The notes: generated from the sequence alone by a model not told the origin. DNA of 64,000 bases from Desulfoscipio gibsoniae DSM 7213 (GCF_000233715.2 NC_021184.1:3372001-3436000), one strand, 5' to 3'. Counted from the stretch's first letter, positions 43,235-53,498 are shown. Program-made: numbers and translations.

Positions 43235-44437
43235 TCACCCGGGCATACCAAGATCAACCTTCACAGCCTCCCGGTAGGCATGGTTTAGATGATAACAAAA
43301 ATCATAAACATCCCGGTCAATTTCCACCGGCAAAACCGTAAATTGCTGCCCGGGGGCCGCAATAAACACACCGGTATGCAATTTATCGGCCCCCGGCCAG
43401 CGTTCATCCACAGTCCAGCCGCCTGTATTGTAAACCGGGTGGTTTGCCACCACACCCCCCGCCAACGGGCGGTGGGTATGCCCGAAAATTAAGCTAAAGT
43501 CTGCTGGGTATGCATATACTGATTTTCTCTCCCGTTCGATATACTGTAAATAACGTTTAATACGCTCAGCCAATTTGGGCTCTAATTCGCTTCCCCTATC
43601 GTTACCCCGCTTACCCAGCCCGGACAACCATTTAAAAATACTCTCCATGATACTAATATCCAGAACCATACCCAATCGTTCTGCAATCCAGCGGATCTCC
43701 TCGTAAATATTTTCTATCTGCTCGGACAGGCGGCCGGATTGACCGCTGCCGTACCAGATAAATTCAAGATAGGCCGAGTTAAGCACTTCCAACTCTGACA
43801 GGCTTTGTGCCTCTATTAGCGATGTACCGATCCATGACTGGGTCCGGTCAAAAAAATGTCCGTGGTGAAAAAGCAAGTTTTCATGACCACAGGTGGTAAT
43901 ATAATTAGGGTAAGCCAGCCAAAATCTTTCCCGCACATGGATAGGCAGTAAACCCAGCAAAAACTGCACCCCCTTGTTATACCGGTTCAGCGCACCGGTA
44001 TCCCTGCCCGGCCCTGAGATGCGGGGATATTCCCCCGGCAATTTACCTTCCCTGAGCGGTGCCGCAATATATTCTTCTTCGCATACTTGCATCCAAATAT
44101 GATGATCATGATTACCAGGCACCCAAACTAAAGCGCCGGGCAGCACTCCAGCCAGCAGCTGCCGAAAAAATTCCTTTGCTTGTAATACACAGTTGACGTA
44201 AGAAGCCAGGGACAAATCAATAATATCCCCCACCAGTACCAGGTCGGATATTCCACCGAATTCTCGGGCTATCTTATGTAATAGTGCGTTTAATTTTACC
44301 GGAGTTGTATTAAAGGGCGGATTTTGAAATTCCGGGCGATTTTTCAAAATAGCAGGGACTACCTCCCGCAATAATGGATTGACAGACGAGGACTCCTCGC
44401 CCAGATGTAAATCACTGATGGCCACAACCGCAGACAT
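43235..44437 (-). CDS. Calcineurin-like metallophosphoesterase
   Basis: This 400-residue protein has the dinuclear-metal motifs in order: AISDLHLGE (D-x-H), LVGDIIDL (GD), WVPGNHDHH (GNHD), FHHGHFFD (GH) and FGHTHRP (GHTH). The substrate is unknown. The ATG at 44437 follows GGGGG. It stands alone. Length is longer than minimal family members because of a 150-residue insert in the middle. Confidence 0.88.
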   Translation of the reverse strand: MSAVVAISDLHLGEESSSVNPLLREVVPAILKNRPEFQNPPFNTTPVKLNALLHKIAREFGGISDLVLVGDIIDLSLASYVNCVLQAKEFFRQLLAGVLPGALVWVPGNHDHHIWMQVCEEEYIAAPLREGKLPGEYPRISGPGRDTGALNRYNKGVQFLLGLLPIHVRERFWLAYPNYITTCGHENLLFHHGHFFDRTQSWIGTSLIEAQSLSELEVLNSAYLEFIWYGSGQSGRLSEQIENIYEEIRWIAERLGMVLDISIMESIFKWLSGLGKRGNDRGSELEPKLAERIKRYLQYIERERKSVYAYPADFSLIFGHTHRPLAGGVVANHPVYNTGGWTVDERWPGADKLHTGVFIAAPGQQFTVLPVEIDRDVYDFCYHLNHAYREAVKVDLGMPG

Positions 44438-44599
44438 CACTTAACCCCCTTGATATACCTGTTTATTAATAAGTTATGCAATTAACTAAGTTTTGGGGCT
44501 TAATTCGTTGACACTAAAGACAACTGGCAGGAAAATGGGATATGGCGGTGAAAAAGAAATGATATAAGCCCTTGATAACAAATGCGTGAGGTGATCAAT

Positions 44600-44965
44600 A
44601 TGGAACAACCGACACAGAAAAAAAACGGTAATCAGCCACTGCCAAGCATTATAATACTGGTTGTGTTTTGGGTTGGATTATTATTTGGAGGATTTTGGTA
44701 TGCCGGGTATTACATTGACCGGGCAGCCCGGGAAATTCAAGAGGCCAACGCTCTGAATGTACAAGCAATAGAGGAACAAATGAAATCACTGCACAATGAA
44801 ATGAATGCCATAAAAGAGGCCCTGGATAAAACTGACGCCACTATTTCCAGCGCGGGCACGGTGAATGAGGAAGTTAATAAACGGATAACTGAAATGGACG
44901 AACATTTAAAAAGACTGGAGAAAAGTCTTGATATATTAAAGGAGTCCAGTAATGCGGATTATTAA
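44600..44965 (+). CDS. Membrane-anchored coiled-coil protein
   Basis: This 121-residue protein has one N-terminal membrane segment (about residues 17-39, SIIILVVFWVGLLFGG) and a long coiled coil afterwards (residues 45-115). AGGTG lies 7 nt before the ATG at 44600. It overlaps the next gene by 14 nt, so translation is coupled. Function is unknown; it may assist the secreted glycosidase-like protein downstream. Confidence 0.65.
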   Translation: MEQPTQKKNGNQPLPSIIILVVFWVGLLFGGFWYAGYYIDRAAREIQEANALNVQAIEEQMKSLHNEMNAIKEALDKTDATISSAGTVNEEVNKRITEMDEHLKRLEKSLDILKESSNADY

Positions 44966-46001
44966 TATCTTTTTTATCAGCCTGCTGGTTCCTTTCCTTG
45001 GCTTATTGAGCGGCGCCTACCTGTCATTGCAACAAAATGCCAGTGCGCTGCACGTGCCCGTGGGAAATTTGGAACCGTACTTACTGGATTTAACCGAGTA
45101 CACCCTGTCTTTGGAAGAAAACATCGGTTTTATTCAGCAGAGCGTCGAGGAACAGCAACTCCAACAGCTGGAAAATGAACTGGTTCTTAAGGAATTAGCC
45201 CAAAGAACAGATACACAAAAAAAGCTGTCCGACGAAATATACGAACAGCGTATCCTTAACAGACTAGGGCCACCCGTTAATGAACACAGCTCTGAACGAG
45301 TGGAAATTAAAATTTTCGAATTAAAGGGACTGGGATACCGTGGCTATATAGCAAAGATAAAATTACATGATCCCAGTGTCTTTAAAGTAGTGCTGAGTAA
45401 TGATAAGCTGGGTGAAAGCGAGACCACCAGTACGGCTGTTAGACGCACCAACGCGGTGCTGGGCATCAATGCCGGGGGGTTTTTCCGCCTTGCACAAGAC
45501 GGCAAGGAGTATACCCTTCCCATTGGCAACACCATGATTGACAGCAAGTTTATTGACGGTTTCAAACCATCCCATAACGATCTTTTTTTTGCCGGTATCG
45601 ACAGCGAGGGTGAATTACTGGGCGGTGTGTTTTTCGAAAAAGACAAGCTAATGCAGCTTAAACCTTTATCCGGGGTCAGTTTTGTGCCTGCCCTGATTAA
45701 GAACCGCAAGCCACTGCCCATACCCTCCAAGTGGCAGAACCAAAAACAACCCCGCACTATTATTGGCGAGTATGGCAATGACGACCTTATTTTGATCGTA
45801 GTGGACGGTCGCCAGTCCGACTGGAGCAGCGGGGTTACCCTGGAGCACCTGCAAATTAAGTTGCTTGAGCTGGGCATAATTGAAGCCTACAATTTAGATG
45901 GCGGTGGATCCAGCGCTTTTGTTTTTAACAATCAGGTGCTCAACCGTCCATCAGACGGCAAAGAGCGCCCGGTTGCCACTAATATTGTAATAATGCCATG
46001 A
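44952..46001 (+). CDS. Phosphodiester glycosidase (NAGPA)-domain protein, exported
   Basis: This 349-residue protein has an N-terminal signal or anchor segment (residues 3-22) and a coiled-coil stretch, then a phosphodiester glycosidase-type domain. Its marks are NAVLGINAGGFFR, PRTIIGEYGNDDLILIVVDGRQ and AYNLDGGGSSAFVFNNQVLNRPSDGKERPVATNIV. Related bacterial proteins act on wall glycans or sporulation targets. It starts inside the end of the preceding coiled-coil gene. Confidence 0.85.
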   Translation: MRIINIFFISLLVPFLGLLSGAYLSLQQNASALHVPVGNLEPYLLDLTEYTLSLEENIGFIQQSVEEQQLQQLENELVLKELAQRTDTQKKLSDEIYEQRILNRLGPPVNEHSSERVEIKIFELKGLGYRGYIAKIKLHDPSVFKVVLSNDKLGESETTSTAVRRTNAVLGINAGGFFRLAQDGKEYTLPIGNTMIDSKFIDGFKPSHNDLFFAGIDSEGELLGGVFFEKDKLMQLKPLSGVSFVPALIKNRKPLPIPSKWQNQKQPRTIIGEYGNDDLILIVVDGRQSDWSSGVTLEHLQIKLLELGIIEAYNLDGGGSSAFVFNNQVLNRPSDGKERPVATNIVIMP

Positions 46002-46014
46002 CAGGCCGGCGGGG

Positions 46015-46365
46015 CTAATCTTTAATATCCAGCCCCGCTACGGTTACATTAACAGCATTTACGTATAAATCAGTCATAGCTTCGATCACTTCCCTCACCT
46101 TGTGCTGGACATTTTGTGCTGCATCCCTTAGCGGCAACCCGTATTCCACCACGATAGACAGTTCAATGGTAACATTTTTTTCCTCAATTGATATTTTATT
46201 GATATGGGAAACGCTTTTTCGGTTTAGTAGATTACCGGAGCTACGGCCTTCAAAGCCGGCAACGCCCTCTACCTCGGATAGTGTCATACCAATCATGGTC
46301 TTTAGCACATCTTCATTATACCTGATTACACCCAGGTCGTTTTGTTCTAAAGGATTATCTTGCAT
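46015..46365 (-). CDS. Asp23/Gls24-family envelope stress protein
   Basis: This 116-residue protein has the DUF322/Asp23 pattern: IRYNEDVLKTMIGMTLSEVEGVAGF, then NVTIELSIVVEYGLPLRDAAQNVQHKVREVIEAMTDLYVNAVNVTVAGLDI. AGGAGG lies 6 nt before the ATG at 46365. Such proteins are cytosolic and associate with the membrane under alkaline or envelope stress. Confidence 0.88.
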   Translation of the reverse strand: MQDNPLEQNDLGVIRYNEDVLKTMIGMTLSEVEGVAGFEGRSSGNLLNRKSVSHINKISIEEKNVTIELSIVVEYGLPLRDAAQNVQHKVREVIEAMTDLYVNAVNVTVAGLDIKD

Positions 46366-46512
46366 AAAAAACCTCCTGACATAAGGCTCTAAACCATAAT
46401 ACAAAACCAACCAATTACTTTATTTTACCATATTTATACTGTATGTAAAGCATAGTCCAACAAAAAGAACACCATAAGCAATATGGTTCTATAGCAGATA
46501 ATGCATCACCAT

Positions 46513-46545
46513 AGCCCGTAAATAAAAATCCCGGGCTTTTTTTTT
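46513..46545 (+). terminator. Strong terminator 1
   Basis: AGCCCG (46513-46518) pairs with CGGGCT (46532-46537), followed by nine T. No obvious gene ends here on the plus strand. Confidence 0.75.
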
Positions 46546-46638
46546 GGTAAATATTTTGCGTTGCCTGCCTTTGATACCGGTGTTATCATTTTAATTGTAA
46601 ATTACCGCAGTTGTTGTATGCCTCCTCATAGAACAACA

Positions 46639-46668
46639 CCCTGAAAGTTCATTTCAGGGCTTTTTTTT
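46639..46668 (+). terminator. Strong terminator 2
   Basis: CCCTGAAA (46639-46646) pairs with TTTCAGGG (46652-46659), followed by eight T. Again no gene ends just upstream, so it may end a small RNA. Confidence 0.75.
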
Positions 46669-46853
46669 AACCAAATATCGACAATTGCAGCGTTTTTGCG
46701 ATAAAACCATTCATATGACGCAGTTCTCCATATAAACTACCGCACTAAACCTTGCAAGGACATAGGTAACTTCCTCTAGCTTTTACACCCGTTATTGCTT
46801 ATAATATATTTGTGTTGTATGTTATTCCTTCAATCGGGAACAGAGGTGGAAAC

Positions 46854-47033
46854 ATGTTATGTAAAGATTGCCTGCATTTCAAGCAGTGGAAAAAAATTGA
46901 AGCTTCTATGTGTGAAAAGACCCAACAGCCAGTTGAGGCCAACAACCGGCCATGTGACAATTTTGTTAGTAAGCTACATATGACAAATGAGTGGGGTGAA
47001 TCCGCCGCTGACGGAGTTAAGCGCTGCGACTAA
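46854..47033 (+). CDS. Small cysteine-rich protein
   Basis: This 59-residue protein starts MLCKDCLHFKQWKK. It has five Cys (CKDC near the start, then single Cys at about 20, 34 and 58), suggesting a zinc or iron-sulfur knuckle. AGAGGTGG lies 4 nt before the ATG. Membrane segments are absent. It is followed directly by the half copy of the 25-bp repeat. The family is not recognised. Confidence 0.65.
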   Translation: MLCKDCLHFKQWKKIEASMCEKTQQPVEANNRPCDNFVSKLHMTNEWGESAADGVKRCD

Positions 47034-47042
47034 TAATCCTTT

Positions 47043-47067
47043 GGTGCCGGGTGTTGAAAGGTTGAAA
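47043..47067. repeat. Half copy of the 25-bp repeat
   Basis: Identical to the left arm 32366-32390 and preceded by the same CTTT, but without the complementary right arm. Confidence 0.8.
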
Positions 47068-47199
47068 GTTTAAATGGAATTAATATCGGTTTGGCAGCTT
47101 AATGCCAAACCCATTTTTATTAAAACCGGTGATATAAGGGTATTTCTACCTATAATCCATGATTCACATCGATGCAAATTATATACATTAAAAGCATAA

Positions 47200-47225
47200 A
47201 AGCTGTCCGCACACACGGACAGCTT
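47200..47225 (-). terminator. Terminator of the dnaK-clpB operon
   Basis: AAGCTGTCCG (47200-47209) pairs with CGGACAGCTT (47216-47225); on the minus strand a T-rich run follows. It lies about 130 nt after clpB. Confidence 0.75.
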
Positions 47226-47356
47226 CCTCGCATATTGCTGAATACAACATTATACCCTCATTTTTTCTCATTTTTTATGTTAGCCAAAATTATATATTGT
47301 ATGATATATATTCTGTCAACTTATCTTTAAGGAATAATAATTTATTTTGTTTCACA

Positions 47357-49948
47357 TTATGCAATTATATGCAATTCGCCATCTTCCACCTGTAAAGTAA
47401 CAGTTTGCTGAGGTCCCACTTCCCCCCTAATAATCATTCGGGATAGGGCAGTTTCCACCAACTGCTGAATAACCCGCTTCAGGGGGCGAGCACCGTATGC
47501 CGGCTCGTATCCTTTGCCCGCCAGGTAATTCAGGGCGCTATCATCCCAGGTAAGCTTGATGCCTGTACCGGCGTAAATCCGCCTGGCCAGCCTTTCCAAA
47601 AGTAATCCCGCAATTTGCCGCACCTGGGACTGGCTCAGGGCATGGAACACCACAATTTCATCTACACGGTTTAAAAACTCGGGGCGGAAGTGCTGCCGTA
47701 GTATGCCCAGCACAGCAGTCTTCATCTTATCAAAATCACTACCCCGCTCTTGCTGAGCAAGTATTTCGTGGCTTCCCAGGTTAGAGGTCATAATAACCAC
47801 GGTATTTTGGAAATTAACGGTACGCCCCTGACCATCGGTGAGCCGGCCGTCTTCCAAAAGCTGTAGCAGCACATTGAACACATCGGGATGGGCTTTTTCA
47901 ATTTCATCCAACAATATTACCGAGTAGGGTTTACGCCTTACCGCTTCGGTGAGCTGACCGCCTTCCTCGTAGCCCACGTAACCCGGAGGCGCTCCAATAA
48001 GCCGGGCCACGGTGTGTTTCTCCATGTATTCAGACATATCCAGCCTGGTCATATTGCGTTCATCATCAAACAGAGCCTGGGCCAGTGCCCGGGCCAGTTC
48101 GGTTTTGCCTACACCGGTGGGTCCCAGGAAAATAAAGCTTCCAATGGGCCGGTTAGGGTCCTTGATGCCGGCCCGGGCACGCAGTACGGCGTCCGCCACT
48201 GCCCGCACCGCCTCATCCTGGCCAACCACTCTTTTGTGCAGTTCCTCATCCAGGTGAATTAGCTTTTCCCTTTCGCCCTCCATTAATTTGCTCACCGGTA
48301 TACCCGTCCAGCGGCTTACCACCCGGGCAATATCCTCTTCATCTACTTCTTCTTTCAGTAACATGCCGTGCTTTTGCTTGCCGGCCAGATGCTCCTCTTC
48401 ACTCTTTAAGCGGCGCTCCAGCTCATTCAGGCGACCGTATTTAAGCTCTGCCAGGCGGTTTAAGTCGTAATCCCGCTCGGCACGCTCAATTTCCTGCCGT
48501 GTTTCTTCAATTTCTTTTTTCAGTTGGCGCACCCTGGAAATAGCTTGCTTTTCAACCTGCCACTGAGCCTGCATAGCTCCGGATTCCTCCCGCAGTTCGG
48601 CTAGCTGGGCTTTTATTTTATTTAGCCGCTCTTTTGAGGCCGGGTCGGTTTCCTTGCTGAGAGCGGCCTCTTCAATCTCCAGCTGCATGATACGGCGGGT
48701 AATTTCATCCAGCTCGGCTGGCATACTGTCAATCTCGGTACGCAGCCGGGCCGCCGCTTCGTCCATTAAGTCAATGGCCTTATCAGGCAAAAAACGGTCC
48801 GAAATATAGCGGTCGGACAAAGTGGCCGAGGCCACCAGAGCGCTATCCTGGATACGCACCCCGTGGTGCACCTCATAGCGTTCCTTAAGGCCGCGCAGAA
48901 TGGAAATGGTATCTTCCACCGAGGGCGGCTGCACTTGTACGGGCTGAAAACGCCTTTCAAGGGCAGCGTCCTTTTCCACATGCTTGCGGTATTCGTCCAG
49001 GGTGGTGGCACCGATGGTACGGAGCTCCCCACGGGCCAGCATAGGCTTTAATATATTGCCTGCATCCACGGCCCCCTCCGCTTTGCCGGCACCCACTACG
49101 GTATGCAGCTCGTCAATAAACAGTATGATACGGCCCTGGGATTGCTGCACCTCCTTAAGCACGGCCTTCAGCCGCTCCTCGAACTCGCCCCGGTACTTGG
49201 CCCCCGCTAAAAGTGATCCCATATCCAACCCTATAATACGCTTTTCTTTTAGTCCTTCAGGTACATCACCGGCCACAATACGCCGGGCCAAGCCTTCTAC
49301 AATAGCGGTCTTGCCCACCCCTGGCTCACCGATCAGTACAGGATTGTTTTTGGTACGCCGGGAGAGTATTTCCATTGCCCGTCGAATTTCGTTATCCCGG
49401 CCTATTACCGGGTCCAGTTTGCCCTCGGCAGCCAGTTTGGTCAAGTCACGACCATAACGCTCCAGCGCCTCGTAAGTCTCCTCCGGGTTTTCACCGGTCA
49501 CCCGCTGGTTACCCCGCACCGCCCGCAATGAATTAAGCAGCGCATCCCTGGTCAGCCCGCTTTGACGTAGCGCATCACGGGTTTCTGGCTCTCCCTCTTC
49601 CAGCAGCGCCAGCAGCAGGTGCTCCACGCTAATGTAATCATCCTTCATATCCCGGGCTTCCTTTTCAGCACGGGCCAGCACCCGAACCAATCCGCCGCCT
49701 AGATGCAGGGAGCCTTCATAACCTGTCACCACGGGTATTTTTTTCAATAAAGCATCCACCTGTCCGGTCAGGTTAACCAAACTTGCCCCGGCATGCTCCA
49801 CGAATCGGGGAACCATGCCACCATCCTGGGCCAACAGCGCCGCCAGCAGGTGCTTGCCCGTAACTTCCTGATGATGTCTGGCTGCAGCCAGCTGCTGGGC
49901 CGCAGACAGGGCTTCCCGCGATTTTTGTGTATAACGGTTGATATCCAT
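47357..49948 (-). CDS. clpB: ClpB disaggregase
   Basis: This 863-residue AAA+ chaperone rescues aggregated proteins together with DnaK. It has an N domain with two Clp repeats, NBD1 (Walker [10 protein letters not shown], Walker [13 protein letters not shown]), a long coiled-coil middle domain (about residues 400-525) that marks ClpB rather than ClpA/C, and NBD2 ([23 protein letters not shown]). Length is standard. It is the last gene of a dnaK-dnaJ-cbpM-clpB operon. Confidence 0.96.
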   Translation of the reverse strand: MDINRYTQKSREALSAAQQLAAARHHQEVTGKHLLAALLAQDGGMVPRFVEHAGASLVNLTGQVDALLKKIPVVTGYEGSLHLGGGLVRVLARAEKEARDMKDDYISVEHLLLALLEEGEPETRDALRQSGLTRDALLNSLRAVRGNQRVTGENPEETYEALERYGRDLTKLAAEGKLDPVIGRDNEIRRAMEILSRRTKNNPVLIGEPGVGKTAIVEGLARRIVAGDVPEGLKEKRIIGLDMGSLLAGAKYRGEFEERLKAVLKEVQQSQGRIILFIDELHTVVGAGKAEGAVDAGNILKPMLARGELRTIGATTLDEYRKHVEKDAALERRFQPVQVQPPSVEDTISILRGLKERYEVHHGVRIQDSALVASATLSDRYISDRFLPDKAIDLMDEAAARLRTEIDSMPAELDEITRRIMQLEIEEAALSKETDPASKERLNKIKAQLAELREESGAMQAQWQVEKQAISRVRQLKKEIEETRQEIERAERDYDLNRLAELKYGRLNELERRLKSEEEHLAGKQKHGMLLKEEVDEEDIARVVSRWTGIPVSKLMEGEREKLIHLDEELHKRVVGQDEAVRAVADAVLRARAGIKDPNRPIGSFIFLGPTGVGKTELARALAQALFDDERNMTRLDMSEYMEKHTVARLIGAPPGYVGYEEGGQLTEAVRRKPYSVILLDEIEKAHPDVFNVLLQLLEDGRLTDGQGRTVNFQNTVVIMTSNLGSHEILAQQERGSDFDKMKTAVLGILRQHFRPEFLNRVDEIVVFHALSQSQVRQIAGLLLERLARRIYAGTGIKLTWDDSALNYLAGKGYEPAYGARPLKRVIQQLVETALSRMIIRGEVGPQQTVTLQVEDGELHIIA

Positions 49949-49989
49949 GGAGATGTCACCTCCTCTTTATTCTCCATAATTATTTTCTT

Positions 49990-50292
49990 TTATTTACCAA
50001 TTATTTTTAATCTCTCTATTTCATCCTCTAATTGTTCTATGCGTTCTAACAAATCCATTATAATTACCGCTCCATGAAGGTTAACACCCAGGTTTTGGCG
50101 GAGGCGCAGCATCCTGTGCAATCTTTGGGCCTGTTGCACCGGCACCCGCCCCCGACGGACTTCTATAACGCCGAATTCCGCAAGCTGCTGTAACATGTCG
50201 GGATGTATGCCCAAATTGGACAAGTTCACCCAAGCATCTTCATCTCCTGCGAACAGGGCATGTCGATAGATCTGCAGGTAAAAGTGCTGCAC
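49990..50292 (-). CDS. cbpM: Chaperone modulator CbpM-like, MerR-type
   Basis: This 100-residue protein combines a MerR-like helix-turn-helix (LSNLGIHPDMLQQLAEFGVIEV, RRGRVPVQQAQRLHRMLRLRQNLGVNLHGA) with a C-terminal coiled coil (LLERIEQLEDEIERL). This is the CbpM pattern, whose E. coli member binds the J-domain protein CbpA. The GTG start lies 3 nt from the DnaJ-like stop, so coupling is likely. It may modulate the adjacent J-protein or act as a regulator. Confidence 0.8.
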   Translation of the reverse strand: MQHFYLQIYRHALFAGDEDAWVNLSNLGIHPDMLQQLAEFGVIEVRRGRVPVQQAQRLHRMLRLRQNLGVNLHGAVIIMDLLERIEQLEDEIERLKIIGK

Positions 50293-50295
50293 CGC

Positions 50296-51291
50296 TTACA
50301 CCCCTTTCCTTAACTCGGCCAGTTGGCGGTAAAGCTGCTCCTCTTCTGCCGACAGTTGCCCGGGAATATCGATTTTTATGCGTACATATTGATCCCCCCG
50401 GCCTTCCCGAACCGGCAGCCCCTTGCCCCGCAAGCGCAGCCGCTTGCCGAACCGGGTGCCGGGAGGCACCTTCATCAATACGGGGCCATCTAGTGTGGGT
50501 ACCGAAACCCTATCACCCAGCACAGCCTGCTCAGGTCGCAGGGTTATTTCAGTCTCCAGATCAGTATCCTGCACTTTAAACACGGGGTGCGGCAGCAATC
50601 GAACTTTAAGGTACAAGTCGCCCCGGTCACCCCCAGCCAGGCCATCTCCGCCCTGCCCTGCCAGCCTGATGCGACTGTCCTGGTGCACTCCCGGAGGAAT
50701 TTTTACTTTGAGTGTCTTATGACCCGCTACTTCTCCGATGCCTCCACAGCGATAGCAAATGGTATTTTCAGCATGCCCCGTGCCACCGCAATCCGGACAT
50801 ATTTCCCGGTTGGCCAACTGCAGCACTTTGTCACCGCCACGGTACGCTTCTTCCAGAGTTAGCTCCAACTCGGCCTCAATATCCCGTCCACGTACCGGTC
50901 CACGGCGCGCCCCGCGCCCGGCTCTCCCAAAGCCGCCGGGCACAGCACCGCCAAACAACATTTCAAAAAAATCGCTAAACCCCCCGGCCCCGCCAGTGAA
51001 ATCAGTGTAGAAATGAAACCCGTCCATGTCCGGCGGCGGCCTGAAATCCTGCCCAGCCTGCCAATTAGCCCCCAACCGGTCATATTTGGCCCTCTTATCC
51101 GTATCTTTTAGAACCTCGTAGGCTTCATTAATCAGCTTAAATTTTTCTTCAGCTTCTTCTTTTGCTTTGCCCGTATGCAAATCCGGGTGCCACTGCCTGG
51201 CCAGCTTGCGGTAAGCCGATTTAATTTCTTTTTCCGTGGCGTCACGACTGACACCGAGGGTTTGATAATAATCCTGATAGGTTACACCCAT
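50296..51291 (-). CDS. DnaJ/CbpA-type co-chaperone with a single zinc centre
   Basis: This 331-residue protein has a J domain (residues 5-70, with HPD in WHPDL), a Gly/Arg/Phe-rich linker and the two C-terminal substrate-binding barrels. Only two CxxCGG motifs are present (CPDCGGTGH and CYRCGGIGE), so one zinc site instead of the two of classical DnaJ. This is intermediate between DnaJ and CbpA. It would stimulate the DnaK encoded just upstream; cbpM follows. Confidence 0.9.
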   Translation of the reverse strand: MGVTYQDYYQTLGVSRDATEKEIKSAYRKLARQWHPDLHTGKAKEEAEEKFKLINEAYEVLKDTDKRAKYDRLGANWQAGQDFRPPPDMDGFHFYTDFTGGAGGFSDFFEMLFGGAVPGGFGRAGRGARRGPVRGRDIEAELELTLEEAYRGGDKVLQLANREICPDCGGTGHAENTICYRCGGIGEVAGHKTLKVKIPPGVHQDSRIRLAGQGGDGLAGGDRGDLYLKVRLLPHPVFKVQDTDLETEITLRPEQAVLGDRVSVPTLDGPVLMKVPPGTRFGKRLRLRGKGLPVREGRGDQYVRIKIDIPGQLSAEEEQLYRQLAELRKGV

Positions 51292-51335
51292 TTATTTAAT
51301 CACCTGCCTTGCCGGGTAGTTGTTGTTGTTTTATT

Positions 51336-53240
51336 TTATCCGTTTGGTCTTTCCTCGTAATCTGCATCCAACACGTCATCGTCACCTCTGTTAGCAGCGT
51401 TTCCGTAATTACTGTTACCGGCACCATCGCCTGGACCGGCTTGCTGGTAAGCTACCTGGGACAGGCTGTAAACCGCCTGTTTTAACTCCTCGGTAAGAGA
51501 ACGAATGCGATCAACGGGCGCGTTTTCTTTAAGGGCAGACTTTAAATCATTTTGCATTTGTTCAATGCGAGACTTATCGCTTACCGGAACCTTATCACCC
51601 AGATCCTTTAGCTGACGATCCACTTGATAGATCAAGGAGTCAGCTTCATTGCGCACTTCTGCTTCTTCACGGCGTTTTTTATCCTCCGCAGCATGCATTT
51701 CGCCCTCCCGCACCATGCGATCTATTTCCGCCTGATCCAGGCTGGTGGATCCCGTGATGGTAATGGTCTGCTCCTTGCCAGTTTCCTTATCCCGAGCACT
51801 CACCTTGAGAATACCGTTGGCATCGATATCAAAAGTGACCTCTACTTGTGGTACGCCCCGGGGCGCGTGGCGAATGCCTTCAAGCTTAAACTGTCCCAGG
51901 GAGCGGTTGTCCCGGGCCATTTCCCGCTCGCCCTGCAGCACGTGAATGTCCACAGCAGGCTGGTTATCCTCTGCCGTAGTAAACACCTGGCCACGCCGCA
52001 CCGGAATAGTGGTATTGCGTTCGATAATTTTAGCCATTACACCACCCAGAGTTTCCACACCCAGAGACAGCGGGGTAACGTCCAGCAACAGCACGTCTTT
52101 TACTTCCCCGGCCAGTACACCGCCTTGAACTGCGGCTCCAACGGCCACTACTTCATCCGGGTTAACACCCTGGTTAGGCTGTTTACCACCGGTCAATTCC
52201 CGCACCAGGTTTTGCACTGCAAGTATTCTGGTGGAACCGCCCACCAGAATGACATCGTTAATATCTCGGGCCGTAAGCTTGGCGTCCGCTAAAGCCGCCA
52301 TCACCGGGCCCCGGCAGCGCTCTACCAAATGATGGGTCAAATCTTCAAATTTGGCCCGCGTCAGCTTGGTTTCCAGGTGTTTGGGACCGGTGGCATCAGC
52401 AGTAATAAAAGGCAGGCTGATCTGGGTTTCCATAGTGCTGGAAAGCTCCATTTTGGCCTTTTCCGCCGCTTCGGTCAACCGCTGCAGAGACTGCTTGTCA
52501 TTACGCAGGTCAATGCCGTAATCCTTTTTAAATTCCCCAGCCAGCCAATCCACGACGGCTTTATCGAAATCGTCGCCGCCCAGGTGAGTGTCCCCGTTGG
52601 TTGACTTTACCTCAAAAACTCCATCGCCAACTTCCAATATGGAGACATCAAAAGTACCTCCGCCCAGGTCGAATACCAGTATGGTCTGGTTCACCTTTTT
52701 ATCCATTCCATAAGACAGTGCCGCCGCCGTTGGCTCGTTGATAATGCGCAGCACATTAAGCCCTGCTATTTTGCCTGCGTTTTTAGTGGCCTGCCGCTGG
52801 GCATCGTTAAAATATGCGGGCACAGTAATTACCGCATCAGTTACAGTTTCCCCCAGGTATTTGGATGCATCATCTACCAGCTTGCGCAGCACCATAGCGG
52901 AAATTTCCTCTGGTGCATATTGCTTGCCCCTAATTTCAAACCGCACAACATCGTTAGGACCCGCTACAACCTTATATGGTACCAGCTCGCGTTCCTCAGC
53001 TACTTCAGAATACCGCCGGCCGATAAACCGCTTCACAGAATATAGCGTATTTTCCGGATTCAATACCGACTGTCGCCGGGCAACCTGACCTACCAGCCTT
53101 TCCCCGTCTTCTTTGAAAGCCACCACTGATGGAGTAGTGCGAGAGCCTTCCGCATTTACGATGACCGTGGGCTTGCCGCCCTCCATCACCGCCACCACCG
53201 AGTTAGTGGTACCAAGATCAATACCCACAGTTTTTGCCAT
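51336..53240 (-). CDS. dnaK: Hsp70 chaperone DnaK
   Basis: This 634-residue chaperone has the N-terminal ATPase ([43 protein letters not shown]), the linker [18 protein letters not shown] and the substrate domain, then a helical lid and a C terminus rich in Gly/Asn/Asp. The ATG at 53240 has AGGAGG upstream. No hrcA or grpE precedes it, so this may be a second dnaK locus. A CtsR-type operator and a sigma-A promoter are visible upstream. Confidence 0.96.
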   Translation of the reverse strand: MAKTVGIDLGTTNSVVAVMEGGKPTVIVNAEGSRTTPSVVAFKEDGERLVGQVARRQSVLNPENTLYSVKRFIGRRYSEVAEERELVPYKVVAGPNDVVRFEIRGKQYAPEEISAMVLRKLVDDASKYLGETVTDAVITVPAYFNDAQRQATKNAGKIAGLNVLRIINEPTAAALSYGMDKKVNQTILVFDLGGGTFDVSILEVGDGVFEVKSTNGDTHLGGDDFDKAVVDWLAGEFKKDYGIDLRNDKQSLQRLTEAAEKAKMELSSTMETQISLPFITADATGPKHLETKLTRAKFEDLTHHLVERCRGPVMAALADAKLTARDINDVILVGGSTRILAVQNLVRELTGGKQPNQGVNPDEVVAVGAAVQGGVLAGEVKDVLLLDVTPLSLGVETLGGVMAKIIERNTTIPVRRGQVFTTAEDNQPAVDIHVLQGEREMARDNRSLGQFKLEGIRHAPRGVPQVEVTFDIDANGILKVSARDKETGKEQTITITGSTSLDQAEIDRMVREGEMHAAEDKKRREEAEVRNEADSLIYQVDRQLKDLGDKVPVSDKSRIEQMQNDLKSALKENAPVDRIRSLTEELKQAVYSLSQVAYQQAGPGDGAGNSNYGNAANRGDDDVLDADYEERPNG

Positions 53241-53296
53241 CTCTAAAACCTCCTTAAAAAATTGTGCCGGGTGTTTGCGCATTGTTTAATCTTAAC

Positions 53297-53313
53297 TTTG
53301 ACCTTCCTTGACC
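53297..53313 (-). promoter_or_regulatory. CtsR-type operator
   Basis: On the minus strand GGTCAAG-GAA-GGTCAAA: two heptamers 3 nt apart with a central A, as in the CtsR box (RGTCAAA-NAN-RGTCAAA), with one mismatch. It lies just downstream of the -10, near the expected start of the dnaK transcript. Confidence 0.7.
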
Positions 53314-53315
53314 TT

Positions 53316-53344
53316 ATGTTAATGAATATATACCTATTCGTCAA
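53316..53344 (-). promoter_or_regulatory. Promoter of the dnaK-clpB operon
   Basis: TTGACG (53344-53339) and TAACAT (53321-53316) are 17 nt apart on the minus strand. Confidence 0.6.
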
Positions 53345-53385
53345 TACCCAAAGTTGTAATTTTTATAAATTTTTTATTTTCATCC

Positions 53386-53414
53386 TTGTGAAATTAGTAT
53401 CAATCTATTATAAT
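53386..53414 (+). promoter_or_regulatory. Promoter of the universal stress gene
   Basis: TTGTGA (53386-53391) and TATAAT (53409-53414), 17-nt spacer, about 85 nt upstream of the start codon. Confidence 0.6.
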
Positions 53415-53498
53415 TAGTACAAGATAAAAATACCAATGGCTAAGGAAGCATGAGGGGAAGGGAAGTTCATCTACCTATTCAAGAAAGGGGATTGTATA

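Noticed and set aside
51624-52292. 222-codon plus-strand frame
   Set aside because: Antisense shadow of dnaK.
53241-53344. CIRCE element upstream of dnaK
   Set aside because: No TTAGCACTC-N9-GAGTGCTAA-like inverted repeat is present; the visible site is a direct repeat of the CtsR type.
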